From the NCBI GenBank assembly GCA_963989385.1, contig OZ022511.1, positions 26,406,503-26,470,502 of the forward strand: a stretch of 64,000 bases of DNA. Reading direction: 5' to 3'. Origin of the DNA: Ctena decussata. Its lineage: Eukaryota > Mollusca > Bivalvia > Lucinida > Lucinidae. A program made the position numbers and the translations under genes. Below the pieces are notes generated by a model that was not told the DNA's origin, did no database searches, and was given only the letters and a program-made list of their open reading frames with translations. Of the stretch, positions 1 to 14,413 are shown piece by piece (positions within the stretch are counted from its first letter, which is position 1; every line of letters begins with the position of its first letter).

Positions 1-3000
1 AAATAAGAACTAACAAAATCAGAGCAATCAATTCTCACTTTTCCAACCTGAACTAGAAGGTTGATGCGAGACCAGAAATGTCTAGGCAAACCAACAATGG
101 TCATACTGTTGTTTTTCTTTTATCTCAGACTCTTACTTAGGGGTCTTATTTGGTGTGGATACGCTTACATCAGCACTCAAGTGTGTTTGGTTATGTATTG
201 TGTTTGTTTGTGATCTTATATGGGGATTGCTAATGTCAGTGAGCATCTACGCAGATCAAGCACAGACACAAACCTCGAGCTGCATCAGAGTGCATAATGA
301 AATTGCAGCGATGTTACACTGGTTTAGTTATCAAGCCTTCATGCTATGCTTCCAACACGTATTCTTATTTCCTTTGTATTGCACACATTTAAATTATTTC
401 AGCGTCGAGCTGTTTCACATTGGTTGGTGTTCTGAGACTACTGTGTATCATTTAAAGAGTAACTACACTTCAGGAACTGACTGAATGTGATCCCAAACCC
501 TATCCCCAACATCAAAGGGAAAGATTGACAAAGACATCATGTCTGTTTTGTATTTTATGAATTTAAAACGAGGCCAGTTTATTCAGTGAACGAATACGCA
601 ACACGCGTATTTACATACAAAATATAAAATGAATAGCCCATTTTATCTTTATACATTCATGCACGGGTTATCCGTAATGATTTGAGATAGCGTTTATCGT
701 GATTATAAAAATATCTGCTAGAATACGTAGCCTAATAATTAAGATTTGCATACGGGTATCTAAATAACAAGACTGTGTATTCTATCAGCTAGTTAGGTTT
801 ATGTAATTAGGATTGATTCTACTTTTCACACTTGTGGTGGTCTTGTTTGTGATGTTCAGGCTAGCCCGCTGACCACCTACATGAGAAATGGCTGTTCATA
901 TGGCTGCCGCCGGTGTTGTCTTTGCTGGTGACTAATTCTTTGTTGTCTCTTTTTCACTTGGTGTCTTGGGTTGGATCTGGAATTGAATTGTGTCTATTCT
1001 TGAGAATTTTCCTCCTTACTTTTGGGGCCTCCTCTTCCTCATTGTGGTTTAACATGCCCTAAAAATATTGATAAGGAAACATTTAGATATGTGTCTTTCA
1101 AAGTTTTTGCTAAATAATAAAGATCAAGCGACACAGAAAATACTTCAGTCAACAAACACGCCTCACGTGAGACACCGAATGGTCCGAAACGATTACTATT
1201 GATTTTAAAGCTTTTACTTTACTTCGCTTGGATTTAAAATGAATAACATGCGTACAAACGCCAGGAAAGATCTCTAAAAAATGCCAAAGTTACAAGGCAC
1301 AGCCCGCCAGAGACACCGAATGGTGTATAACACAAGATATAAGATAAAAGGAGCTTTATTTAAAGTCAGTAATCAACATATTAAGACTTCATAAAAAGGA
1401 AAAAAGGCAAAAATGAAATTAAAAAAAGAAAACAGCATATTTTTGATAACTCTCTAATTACGCTAACAGACAAGAACAGCAACAGAAGAAGCGCCTTGGA
1501 ATGATCAGTAGTAGCGAAACGACAGGATGTTTATTCATTAAAACAAATAGGAAGTTACACAGGAAATGTGACAATAAAAACACAACACATCCAAGACTCT
1601 AAAAGAAGAAAGGAGAAACGCAAACAATAAAACAGTAAATTTTTCATAGTACCGATCCAAGAAAGACAAACTGTACTTAAATCAATAACATCAAAATTTT
1701 TACAAAATACTCCCTACCTACCTCGTCCAGCGCACCCCCCCCCCCCCCCCCGACACACACTTCCCCTAAAAATTTTATCCGCGTAAGAAGTTTCAGCTTC
1801 GTAACGGACCGTAGCTAAAGCTACTTGGAGCATTATGTAGTTTCATCGCGCAACCTTGTCGTTATCCCTCGAATAGGTCTACCAACCAATTCAAGAATAC
1901 AAAACAAACAAAATCAAAAAGTGAAAGAAACACAAACAGCTCAGTGGGTAGCAGTTAAATGTCAGATAACTCATACCAACTTAAGAGTGACAGATGTGCA
2001 TTTCTGAGCTTCACTTCTTCAGTGTCGATAAACATTTTCCCCAAAATGTCTGGAAAAATAGATGATAGCAGTCTCGACAGACTTTGCATACCCCTTCGAG
2101 AGACTTCGCATACCCCTTCGATCACACATAAGGCGACGCAACCCGCAGGACCTAATAGCCGCAGCCATCAGGTGAGAGGCCTGTGCGATAGTGAAACAAA
2201 GATCACAGGTGTCTCTTACCGAACTTCTCATCTCCCATGCTCGCGAAAGACGACAGTGTAAGACATCAGGAAAGTGCTGTTTGATGCAGCGAAAGTCGCA
2301 GTTAGTCAATTAAACAAAATGTGTGAAAGCTAAACTCGGCTAAGCTGACAAGATATACTAATTCAGTTTTATGTATGCAATCTCACTCTTAGTTCTGATG
2401 AAAAACATTGGACAAGGGTCATCGCGGAAGCCGCCTAACTCATCAATGAGGCATTATAGTAAAACAAAAAAGTCATCAGAAACTATAATGATGAATCAAA
2501 GTTGAGGACTCATTGCAACCCCAAGCAAGAATAAAACGAAACACCAGTTGGACCACAATAGGCAAGGGCATCCGGAAGATGTGATGGGCTGTGAAAACCT
2601 GCGATTAGCCAAAATAATTCAAAAGAATAGAAACCAAACTCCCTCAAGATTCATTTTGCTATGAAAAGTCAGTTTCAGATTTGGAATAGTTAGACAATTT
2701 TACAGCATATGTTAATAAGATTATTTCAACTCAATATTTAAGTATTGATCACTATATCAAAGAACCAGAATCAGCACAAATACCTGCGGGATTTTTCATG
2801 CAGTGATATCAGCACAGTGGTAAGGCTTAACATTTGAGCGACAGATAGGCATTTCTGTATACAACATTCTAAGTGTTGCTGAAGCACTAATGTATGAGAA
2901 CAAAATGTGATAAGCCGGTATCGGCAGGCAACGTAAATCTCTTTTCAAGCCACACTTTCCGGTTTATCTGCGAGGTAGAGCAGCCGCACGGACATCAGGT

Positions 3001-3890
3001 AAGACACGCCCACGTAATATCTCACCATTTAGAGAGCTCGGAATAAACTGTTATTCTTCTGTGGAAGAACAATGGCAAAACTGTTATGAAATACTCACTA
3101 CCTTTAGCATACCGACGCGAAGTCTCGGTAGTGCTTTTGCAAACACTCTTTGTCCGTCCTCTGATGTCCATCGTCCGTCCATAAGCTTTATTTTAAATAT
3201 CTTCTTTTCATGAATGGCTGGATGGATTTTGCCCGCGCGTAGCATTCTTGCGTCAATGTCTTTCAAATTTTGGGAATAAATTCTGCTCTCATACACAATT
3301 AGGCGATAATGACCGAGATCATGAAATGTTCAAACGACCTAAACCAATCCTCAGGGATTGTTTACTCAATTATTTTTCAGTATTCCTTTCTTTTGACATT
3401 AACTGATATACGTAAAAATAAACGTTTTATGTTTTACGTATAATCTGTTCTTATTTTCAGGATTGGTGCTTATTGTAAGACTGTTGTGTAGGCGGTGGCT
3501 TTTTTGTTGGGTTAAACAACTAAGTATCTGATTTACCACGCCAGAACAAAGGGTGAGGGTTGGTCGACCACAAACCGATTAAGCCCCTAAGTAATTTCAT
3601 TACTGGCCGTCTCAAGGCGGCAGTTTGTTTTAGTTTTTCTTGATGTTTTATATGTTGTAAGTTGCTATGCCTGATATTGTATATTGTTTGTAATGTTCAG
3701 GCTAGCCCGTTGACACCTACATGGGAAATGGTTGTTCACATGGCTGCCGCTGGTGTTGTCTTTGGGGGTGACTAATTTTGTGTTTTCTCGTTTCCACATG
3801 GTGCCTTGGGTTGGATCTGGGATTGAATTGTGTCTATTCTTGAGAATTTTCCTCCTTACTTTTACTCTCCTCATGAACGGCTTGAAAACT
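1..3890 (+). repeat. Segmental duplication block A, copy 1
   Basis: The block aligns with 32757-46480 (for example 6-44 with 32767-32799, 3225-3330 with 45620-45990, 3540-3890 with 46130-46480). No gene is seen. Contents include a C16 run (about 1737-1752), short AT-rich filler and scattered small open frames without recognisable products. Copy 2 carries several insertions that are absent here, so this block is their empty-site reference. Confidence 0.8.
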
Positions 3891-5339
3891 TTGAATGGCA
3901 GTTTGTTTAGAGCAGCCTTGCATCAATGTCTCATAGGTATGGAAAAATATTCCGGTCCGATGCACAAGTAAGTCGTAATGACCCATTTCCTCAAAAGTTT
4001 TAAACGAATTTTCATGAACGGACTTTTAACCAAACTTGAAATGAAGCATCTTTGCATTAATGTCGCTCAGCTCATTAAAATCGGCTTCGACGCATAAGTA
4101 AGTCATAATGGCCGATATCGTAAAAATCATTACACCACCTCATACAAACGACTGAGAGGATTATGACACAAACATGGGAAACTTTATGAAAGATCAGGTA
4201 AAAATTTCTTTTAGTCTATTAAAATTGTGGTGAAGTAATTAATAAATGGAGGTCGTATTGAAGGATTCCATGCGAAGTTAACAGATAGGCAATTATCAGG
4301 AATCCATATCATCTGATCCCACATCCCTCCCTAAAAACTAAAAGGGGAAGTAGCAAAGAACGAACTATTGACACAAGTTTACGAAAACACGCACGGTAAT
4401 CTGAATGAACAGCTCTTTCCCGGACAGGTGATCACTCAGCTACAGGTGCGTTGCATTAATTTTATACCTATGCAATTTTTTCATAAGACATAGCATACCC
4501 CAGGGTGCATTCTAGCTTCAAAAGAATGACTGTTGTCAAAAAATCTTACACTTACAGTAACATGGGAATAAATAAAGGGACACTGCTTAAGCCACAGTCT
4601 CACTGTCACATTTTGAGGGCTAGGTTTCACTACGTTTTAATACCAATTCTCTGTAAGCACCAGACTTTTCAAGAAACGCAAGGTCGGAAGTTCTTCTTCA
4701 GACTTTCTCACTTTGTGTGTAGTCAGACAAAAACAAATAATTGGCACTTCATTCTTTCGTTTGCCATCTCGTTGCCATGGTAACCGCATTTTTCTGTTTT
4801 TGCAGAAAAAATGCCACAAATTCAATGGAAATTTGCGTTTTTCGCTCTTGTATATCACCCAGAATAGACAAAGCTTGATCAAAAACTCTTTTAATCTACA
4901 AAGTAGGGACTTATGTAATTTACATGAAGCATCAAAACAACTTTGTTCGAATGTTTTTGGCATATCTACTAGTCCTCAAAGGTGGGTGGGGTAACCAGGT
5001 ATCGCAAAACACAGCTTTTAGGCATTTTTAAGCATCACTTTTAAAAAACGCACACTTCTATGACACATTTGCATACTTTAACATAAAAGAGGGGACTTTC
5101 AATTTTCGGAAAATGAAAAAAACAGAGTGGGGCAAAGCTGACTTCAGACCGTAACCATGGCAACAAACCATACCCCATGCAAACAGTGAAAACAGAAGCT
5201 TATACTGAAACCACACTATTATAATCAAATTAATTACATTGCAGCTATAACTACTGGTCCAAATGCTGTAGAAATATTAATTGTATATGATTTGGTCTGG
5301 GTTCGACACCTTAGGGGTTGAAAGTCCATTTATATTCAT

Positions 5340-6420
5340 TTAAAGGGCCAAAAAGGGGCAAAACATGGTCAAAATGAACGTACCTCATTCATTGTCTCTA
5401 GGAATCAACAAAAAGACAACATGGGTTTCTTTTATATTTGTTATGAAATTATAAGTTTGACATAAACTGATAGAAAATATGGCATTAAGGAGCCCTACAT
5501 CTCTAGGTATGGCGTCTATAGGGGCCCAAAAAGGGGGTAAATTTGAAAATGTTCATCCAAAATAATAATCATTCTTCACAGTGGAACACACTACAGCATT
5601 TGCCAAGATAAAACAGGTTGAAAAACACACACACAAAAACAGCCTTATATATGCCACCAGTAAACTTTCACTCAAGGGGCTGGGAGCCCTATTTATGAAA
5701 ATTTAAGGGGCTCGAAAAGGGAAAAAATGGTCAAAATTACCACATATCACTCATTCTCCTTATCAATACGCAAAAGTAAGCATTGGCTGCTTTTAAATTT
5801 GATATGACGAATAAGTTTCACATATACTGATAGAAAATATGGCAAAAAGGAGCCCAACATCCCCAGGTATGGAGATTATAGGGGCCGAAAAGGGGATAAT
5901 TTGAAAATAAACACCCAAAATAAAGGTTGGTTTTCATAATAAAGCACACTACAGCCTTTGTCAAGATGAAATAGGTTGAAAAAATCCTTATACATGTATA
6001 TGCCACAAGCAAACTTGCAATCAAGCGGCTGGGAGCCCTATTTATAATGATTTAAGGGGCTCAAAAAGGGGCAAAAATGGTCAAAATTACCACATATCAC
6101 TCGTTTTCTCTACAAAAAAAAAAACAACAAATGACAACACTGGTTACGTTCCAGTTTATGAAATATTAGATTGACATATATTGATAGAAAATATGGCAAT
6201 AGGGAGCCCTAATTCCCTGGGTATGAAGTATATAGGGTCCCAGAAAGGGGTAAATTTGATATTCGCTAAAAATAAACAAAAATTATAGTAGGTTTTTAAT
6301 TTCTACACACTGAAACAAAGTACTGCATCAGCGATGTTGACACTGGTTGTTAAACTACAAGCCTAGTATATATTAATATTAAATGCCATACTTAAATTCA
6401 TTAAAGGGGCCTAACGGAGG
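5340..6420. repeat. Left-arm tandem array, about 3 units of ~355 bp
   Basis: The motif ATGGTCAAAAT recurs at about 5366, 5727 and 6077. Each unit also has a 'gggcc(c/a)aaaaaggggtaa' stretch and a 'GATAGAAAATATGGCA' motif. The inverse array sits in the right arm at 10600-12300, with about 5 units (TTTTGACCATTTT and similar at about 10642, 10977, 11455, 11835, 12202). Non-coding. Confidence 0.7.
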
Positions 6421-9400
6421 CTACTTATGTGAAAATGTAAAAGAAATAAACAAAAACGAAAAAAATGGATGCATTTTTTCTGATAGAAACAAATCGAGAT
6501 GTTGGTATTAATAGTAAAGTATTTTATGCAGACAATTACACATTATTAGCTTTTCAAAAATATGTAAAGCTGGTTTTCCATGGATCTTATTCTTTAGCCA
6601 TTTCTATGCCTATATTTAACATGACTGTTACAAAAGCATGGCACAAATAGCGTGAATAACGAATTTTAATTCTAAAGATGCTTAATTCCAGAGAACATAT
6701 TTTTCCCATAGTCTTATAATGGACAAATACAAAGCCTGAGCTGAAAGAAACAGTCATATAATACGCTCCATGTAAATCCTTCTATACAATGTAGTTTGTA
6801 CGCCAGCTGCAAACATGAGATTTGGACCACATACTCTTACTCTTACCATTCATTTAGCAATGGCGTTTATTTCTAAGACTATAAATCTCAAATAGACACG
6901 ATTACACAGATCTGAGCTTTTTCTTCTTTTTTCTTCTTTTTTCTATTTTTTTTATCTTTATTTTTTTATCTTTATTTATTTACTCTTTTTTATTTTTATT
7001 TAAAATTTTTAGTTTTGTTTTTTTGCCACTGGAGAAAGTCATTATTTCAAAACATGCAATTATTCAGATACAAATTTTCAATGAATCAGTAAAAAAATCA
7101 AATGTGATTATGAAGAAAAGCAATCCTCTAAATAGAATATCCAAATAAGGAGGTATAGTTTCCCACAGGTCAAATTTTTCGGCTGTCCTTAAAACATGAG
7201 GGGTTACGTCATGTTTGCAAGCATGGGGAGTTCTGTTTGAATGTCCATGAAATGAATCATGAATATCCAGGGTATTGGATATGAAGGAGGCAGATTAGGG
7301 CTATCTGTGGATCAAAGAACTGTGTCATGTGTCTTTGTGGTGGAAGTTTTGATTCAGATACAATAATTGAGGGTGAATTGATAAATATCTAAGTTTTTTT
7401 TCAGCCATTTTACAAAAGGGGGGTAACTTTTGAAACAGACTTCCGGTTTACTTCCCTGGCCTTTTAGGACTTGTTTTTTACTTCCCTGCTGTTGTAGGAT
7501 TGGACTTTGCCCCAAAGAAGGCAAGTTCTTTCCTTCAGGAGTTGATCCCCATTGAGAATGGAGGAAAGACAGAAAATGGCAGAGTTGCCACCCCCTGCCA
7601 GTGTATTTTGTTGCCTTGAGTTTTCAGTCTTGGTCTGTTGGATATATTTGTTACGTGTTATGTGTCTGGCGAGGAAGTTTTGATGCAGATACAATGTTTG
7701 AGGGTGAATGGATAAACATCCATGTTTTTTGGCCATTTTGCAAAGGGTAATAACTTTTGGGTCTTCCTGTTTACTTCCCCTGTCTTATGAGACTTCATGT
7801 TTGCTTCCCTTCCATTATAGGATTCGCTCTTGGAGGTTGGGCTTTGCCCCAAGGAAGGTCAATTCTTTCCATCAGGAGTTGATTCCCACTGAGAATGGAT
7901 GCAAGACAGAAAATGGCAGAGTTGCCTCCCCTGCCTGTGTATCTAATCACTTTGAGTTTTCAGTCTTGATCTGTTCTAATACACTTGCGACGTGTTATGT
8001 GTCTGTGTCGAAGAAGTTTTCATGCAGATACAATTTTTGTTTTGAGGATGAATGGATGCATATCCATGTTTTCCAGCAATTTTACAACGGGGAGAAACTT
8101 TTGATATTTCCTGTTTACTTCCCTGGCCTCATGGGACTTCCTGCTTACTTCCCTTCAAGTGTGGGATTCCATTTTGGAGGCTGAGCTTAGCCCCATGGAG
8201 AGCAATTATTTCCCTTCAGGAGTCGGTCCCCATTGAGATGGCGGCAAGAAGCAAAATGGCACAGTTTCCGCCCCTGCAAGTGTATCTAGTCACCTTGAGT
8301 TTTCGGTTTTGGTCTGTTCTAACATATTCATTTTATGCTGTCTGATACTGCATTTGTATATATCATAGAAATGTACATCTCAAATAAGGACCTCTGGGAA
8401 AATTGGCTGTACATTCAGCTTGGCCTCCCCTATTAAATTAAGTCATTATTGTTATAATTATTACTACCTCCTCCTCTTCCCCCCCCCCCTCACAACACAC
8501 ACGGTCTCCCCCCACCCCCACCCCACCCCACCCCTACCATAATAAAGATTGTACAGGCTGCAAGCTTTGGCTTTACTCTCTATATACGGGTAAATGTGGT
8601 TCAAATTTGGGATATCCACGTTCAATTTATAGATCCCTAATATTCACCTTGATTTTACTCAAATTTCGAATAATATTGTAAATTTAGTGTGTAACTGTAC
8701 TCAAAATTTTCATTTTGGGAGGTAAATTGTAGGTTTGTAGGTTTCATGGTTGAAATTTCAATACAAGGCGACTCGCCAGCGGAAGGGAAAAAAACGGTTT
8801 GCGGCCATTAAACCGACTATTTACCTCCCTCAAACCAGCTGTTGCAGCTATGCACGGCCCGCTCAGTCTGTTTTCAGGCTGGGCGGTTAATTTGTCAGAG
8901 CCGGAGAAAGTTCATTATTTATCCATATATCCAAGGGGTGACGGGGAAAATTCAAAGATATTTCTTCATATTTCTCAACGAAAGCACATGATTTGAACCC
9001 CATTAGAAATGCCTCAGCGAGACGGATCTAATGAGGGTGTTCTGACGAGGGGTCACAATGAATTTTTTATGGAAACATAGGGAAAATAATCCCTAAATTA
9101 TCCCTGTTACCCCCTTCTTATCTGGAACAGTGTTTAATTATATTAAATACAGTGTATGGATACATAGGCATGTTTTTCTGCCAATTTTTCAAAGGGAGAC
9201 AAATTTTGTGACTTCACCTTTGATTCTCTGAACAATAAAATTAGTTAAGGTATTTCAATATTAATGACAATTAATGAAATTCAGAGCTCCAGCTAAGGTG
9301 GGGTTTTAAGGATAATTCTAAGATATGTTTTCTTATTTCAGAATAAACATATGTTATGACCCCTCATTAGAACTATCTCAGCTAGAGAGTTTTAATGAGG

Positions 9401-10440
9401 GGTCACAACTTATGTTTTTATGGAAAAATAAGGAAAAATTTCCCTTAATTATACTTGTTACCGCTTCTTAGCAAGTGAGTAGGGGCTCACATATGCCCCC
9501 AACCAGTGTCATCGCCTAGTGAAAGCATACTTTAACATAATACTACACTGCAAATGTTATACGTATATAAAATTCAAAGTCCTTGACCTTGACCTTTTGT
9601 AAGCAGCACCATCCGTATGATGTAAACTAGTATGAAATTAACCTAGTCAAGTATAATTAGACTCCATTCAAGTATATTAGATATACAACACAAAACTATA
9701 CAACAAACGGCTAAGTCCTACCCATGAGCCTAACCCTGAATCTTAGGTTGTCCTGATCAAAAATAATGCAATAGGGATATCATGAACCAGATATGGAAGA
9801 ATATAGCCAGATCGCTTTTTGCACATGATGCACTCATATTCAGGTATAAGACGGTGAAATGTAGGTCAAGATCAAGTTTTCCCTCCAATAAAATATGGTA
9901 GGTCTAGATCTTTGGGATTGTAAGGGAAACCCACGTCTTACAGCACAATGTTTTTTTCTGTTGTGTGGAGGGGTGGTGGTGTGTCGTGTCACGGTGACCA
10001 ATGAAAAACAGAGATTCGAGGTGTGGGGGTGTGGTTGTGTGTTGTGTTGCGTGAGCAATGAAGAACAGAGATTTGTCCCAGTGACTAATGAAAAACAGGG
10101 TTCAAAGACCTAAAGAACAGAGATTTCTTTTGTTGGAGGGGTGTGGTTGCGAGTCGTGTCGCGATGACCAATGAAAAATAGGCCTTTGTCGCAGTGACCA
10201 ATGAAAAATCAGAGATTCAATATAGCTCTTCAATAACTAGAAGTTTCCTCAAAACTGATAAAACTTGGCTTGATTATACAGCACTAACCAAAATTGGCCT
10301 ATTGCCCAACATTGGCCATGCAATGAAATTTTCAATACAGTGTCTCCCATTCTAATGGAGTTAGATATTTTTACTTTACAAAGTGCACATCTTTGCTTCG
10401 ACGGAAAGCAATTTCAGAAATGATGACGTTTGTTACAGTA
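6420..10440. repeat. Central region of the giant foldback: local tandem repeats, no gene
   Basis: Includes a T-rich tract (6915-7022); about three units of ~330 bp at 7316-8340, with the motif GAATGGATAAACATCCATG or variants at about 7378, 7706 and 8050; a C-rich tract (8478-8540); a ~160-bp pair of similar segments at about 8970 and 9320 (ACCCCTCATTAGAA / GAGGGGTCACAA); and five copies of a GTGACCAATGAAAAA motif at 9990-10220. Small open frames overlap the repeats and look incidental. Confidence 0.6.
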
Positions 10441-10599
10441 AGAAAAAAAAAATGTAATTATTTTTGTGAAGTTTTTAACTAAGCCCTTTTCGGCCCCATT
10501 TAACCCATTTGTGAAGATGTTGGACGCCCCATCGCAATGTTCAATATCAGTATCTGTAAAACAAATATTTCCATAACAAATTAAAAAATAACCAGTGTT

Positions 10600-12300
10600 C
10601 ACTTTTGTTAATTCGTGTAAAGAAATAATGATAAGTGGTAATTTTGACCATTTTGCCTCTGTTTGGGACCCTTCAAAAGGAATTTATATGGTTTCTTATC
10701 CCTTATTCCATATATAAGCCTCTTTTTTTAGATTCTGATTCTAACATTACAAATGCTTTAGTGTGCCCCTCTGTGAAGAATAGCCATTATTTTGGGCAAA
10801 TATTTTCGAATTTTCTCCTTTTGGGCCCCTTAGACTCCAAACCCAGAGATGTACGGCAACCTGTTGCCATGATTTTTTATCAACATGTGTCAAACTTATT
10901 TTCCAAATAATCTAAAAATAACCAGTATTGTCTGTTGTTAGTCTGTGGAAAGAAATATTGATTTTTGTTTTTAAATTTTGATCATCTTTGCTTTTTTAGC
11001 CCTTAAATTGATAAACCAGGGCTTTCAGTCCCATGATTGCAACTTTACCAACTGTATATATAAGACTTACGTTCTGAGGCTGTGCTGTTTTAACCTATTT
11101 CATTATGACAAATGCTGTAGTGTGTACCAAGAAGAAGAATGATCTTTATGTTGGGTGAATATTAGCCTGCCGACAACGCATACTTTTTTTTGGACGGACA
11201 CACGGCACAAAGTGTGTGCAACTATGGTTACGTACCGTTGAGCCACTTGGGTAACGTCGATAAAAGAATTGAACTGAACTGAACTGAATATTATTAAATG
11301 TTCCCCTTTTTTGGCCCCTATAGACATAGTCACGAGAAATCGGGCTGCCCATTGCTACGTTTTCTATTACTACATGTATATGTCAAACTAATATTTTCAT
11401 AACAATTTGAAAGGAAAAAAAGTTGCATTCTGTTCAAAGTGATATGAGAAAATTTTTGACGAGTTTTGCCCCTTTTTGGGACCCTAAAATGGGTATAAAT
11501 TTGGTTTCACATCCCTTAATACAAAATCACTAGTAGCATACATAAGACCATATTTTTCCTACTTATTTTAACATGACAAATGCTGTAGTGTATTTCTCTG
11601 AGAGGCATCTGAGAGGCATAATCATTATTTATGCAAATATTTTCCATTTTTCCCTTTTCGGGCTCCTTGGGACTCCTTTTGGGCCCTTTGGGACTCCAAA
11701 CCTAGAGATGTAAGGCACCCACTGCCATATTTTATATCGGTCTGTGTCAAACTTAAATTTTCACTTCAAATTTGAAAGTAAACTGTTTTGTTTTATGTTG
11801 GTCCGTGGACAGGATTAATGATTTGTGTTAATTTTGACCATTTTTGTCCCTTTTAGAGCCCCTTAAAACAATAGGAAATGGGCTCCCCCACCCCTCCCCA
11901 CCCTCGTTTCAAATTTACCTGCAGCATATATAAGTCTGCTCATTCTTTGCAACCAATTTCATCATTTTAAATGCTGTAATGTGTTCCATTGGGAAAAAGG
12001 GTCATTATGTTGGTAAAATATAAGCCTCAAACATACCCCCTTTGGGCCCCTATAGACGCAATCCCTGGAAATTTAGGGCCCGCCATCGTCATGTTTTCTA
12101 TCAGTATATGTCAAACTAGTATTTTTCTTACAAATATACAAGTAATAAGCGTTGTCTTTTGTTGATTCGCAGTGAGAATGAGTGATATATATGGTAATTT
12201 TGACCATTTTTGCCCCTTTTGGGGCCCTTTTAATGGATATAAATAGCCTTTCCGACCTTTAAGATGTCAAACTTTCATCAAATCAAGTAGAATACATATT
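10600..12300. repeat. Right-arm tandem array, inverted relative to the left arm
   Basis: Same unit family as 5340-6420 on the opposite strand, about five units with irregular spacing (335-480 bp). One unit holds an extra ~130 bp (about 11160-11290) ending in a GAACT microsatellite. The two arms can pair over more than 1 kb, in addition to the terminal repeats. Confidence 0.65.
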
Positions 12301-12953
12301 TCAATAGCAGAAGGATCACAAACCAGAGCTGCAATACATTTAATATGGTTGCAAATCTGCGGTAATAGTATAACCTTCCATTTTTACTTTCTTGCAAAAG
12401 GTATGGATTGTTCCCATGGTTACGGTCTGAAATCAGCTTTGCCCCACTCAGTTTTTTTTATTTTCTAAAAGTGGAAAGCCTCTTGTTTGACATTAAAGTA
12501 TGCAAATGTGTCACAGAAGTGTGCGTTTTTTAAACATGATGATTAAAAATGCCTAAAAATAGTGTTTTGCAATAACTAGTTACCCCACCCACATTTGCAG
12601 TAAAGTAGGTATAGAAAGACATTGGAACAATGTTGGTTTGATGTTTCTTATTAATAACATAAGTCCCTAGTTTTTAGATTTAAAGAGTTTCTGATGAAAC
12701 CTAGCCCATTCTAGGAGATATAGAAGTGCAGAAAGTGTGAATTTCTGTTGAATATTTTGGCATTTTTTCTGCAAAAACAGAAAAACGCTGTTACCATGGC
12801 AACGGGAGGGTAAATGAACAAACGAAGTGCGAATTACTTGTTTTTGTGTGACAACAAAAAAAGGGAGAAAGTTTGAAAAAGAACTTCCGACCTTGCGTTT
12901 CCGGCCCTCTATACAAAAAGTCTGGTGCTTACAGAGAATTGGTATTAAAACGT

Positions 12954-13989
12954 GGCAAAGCGGCAGTATACGTTGTAAAAAATAGCGAATACGTATATAA
13001 ATGAGCTAAATACGTGGCCTAATTACGTTTTATTAAGAATGTTTAACTCGAAAATGGAATTTTGATTTACGTAGCGTATACCGAGTAAAACGTAGCAACA
13101 CGTAGTTAAACGTGGCCAAAACGTATTAAAACGAAGTCGAAACGCATTACATACGTAAAAAAAACGTAACAAGAATAACCTAGGGTCCTCTAAGCCTCAG
13201 TCTAACTGTCACGTATTGAGGACTAGGTTTTTCTACGTATTCAAAGCGTACCGAAACGGAAATATGCGTATAAAAACGTAGTGAATACGTATTATATACG
13301 GATACATACAGCTACGTACGTGGCATAGCAACGTTTGAATTGAAAATTCAACTTAAACGTAGCTTTGCGAAATACTGATTGTATGCGTAATAAAAACGTA
13401 TTAACCCATAGTCTAAACGCACAAGAACGTAGTTGAAAAGTTATAAATACGTGCAAATGCGTAGCCATACGTGAAGGTTCTCTACGTACTTTTACGCATT
13501 ATATACGCTTTTCCAACGTCTAAGTACGTTTTGTGACGTTTATTCTGACGTTTAATCACGATTTGGTATGTTTTCCGATACCTACTTAAACCTCTTTTTG
13601 ACAAGGCAGTTATACCGGACACTCCCTTATAGTCCCTAGTAAAATGTACGTAATCGTAGTAGGTAAGTAATCTGTTCTCATCCGTTCTGAAAGCGTGACA
13701 CAGAGTCGTTTGATAACCGGATAATACGAAATAACTCGTAGTTAAACGTTTTAGAAAAGTACTAGACACGTAGTAACACCTAAATACCTTCAAAACGGGG
13801 TACAAAGGTAGGGCGGGAAACGCAGAACAACCTACCCCCGAAAGCGTGACACAAAGTCGTTTGATAACCGAATAATACGAAATAACTCGTAGTTAAACGT
13901 ATTAGAAACGTACTAGAAACGTATTTACACCTAAATACCTACAAAACAGGGTACAAACGTAGGGACGGAAACGCAGAACAACCTACCCC
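12954..13989. repeat. ACGT-word-rich expansion inside the right terminal repeat
   Basis: About 1 kb packed with ACGTA/TACGT/AACG words, interrupting the right terminal repeat of the giant foldback between ATTAAAACGT and AAAACGTGACAGTG. It contains a ~150-bp direct duplication (about 13690-13835 and 13840-13988) that includes GAAAGCGTGACACA and CAACCTACCCCC. An inverted relative of the same segment lies at about 13187-13240. The open frame 13482-13805 (minus) has no known features and is likely chance. Confidence 0.6.
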
Positions 13990-14019
13990 CGAAAACGTGA
14001 CAGTGACACTGGGCCCTTA

Positions 14020-14413
14020 GGATTCAAGAAAGGTTCGCTGTGTAGACTATTGCGTAGAAGCGATTTTTGCAACCTTTCAGAGTTAATTGAACTATATTGG
14101 CATGCTGAAACGCATCCACGTAGTTTAAGTCTTTTTCATGGTGTACAGGAATATGGTAACGAAAAACCGAGATCGATATTTCAGTGTTAAATATTTAAAC
14201 ATGTAATTGATAGAATGACTATTTCATCCTATTTTGCTAACTATTGAAAGAATACTTTTGTGGTATTTTGACAATGACAACTGGGAAACAGAGCGGAAGA
14301 GACTTAAACCACGGGGAAGCGTTTCAGCACTTGCCAATATAGTCAAGGCAATTTCGACAGGTTGCAAAATCACTTCTACGCAATATTCTATACAGCGAGC
14401 TGTTCTTGAATCC
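14020..14413. mobile_element. 394-bp nested foldback MITE
   Basis: Ends are GGATTCAAGAA and TTCTTGAATCC, with inverted repeats running inward about 100 bp (shared ATTGCGTAGAAG and CTATATTGGCA). TA duplication at 14018-14019 and 14414-14415. The left terminal repeat of the host foldback shows the uninterrupted target (GGCTTAAGCAG on the reverse strand). Confidence 0.72.

Noticed and set aside
13482..13805. 107-residue open frame in the ACGT-rich block
   Set aside because: The frame is built from repeated ACGT-type words; the ~150-bp duplication next to it does not conserve the frame as a protein.
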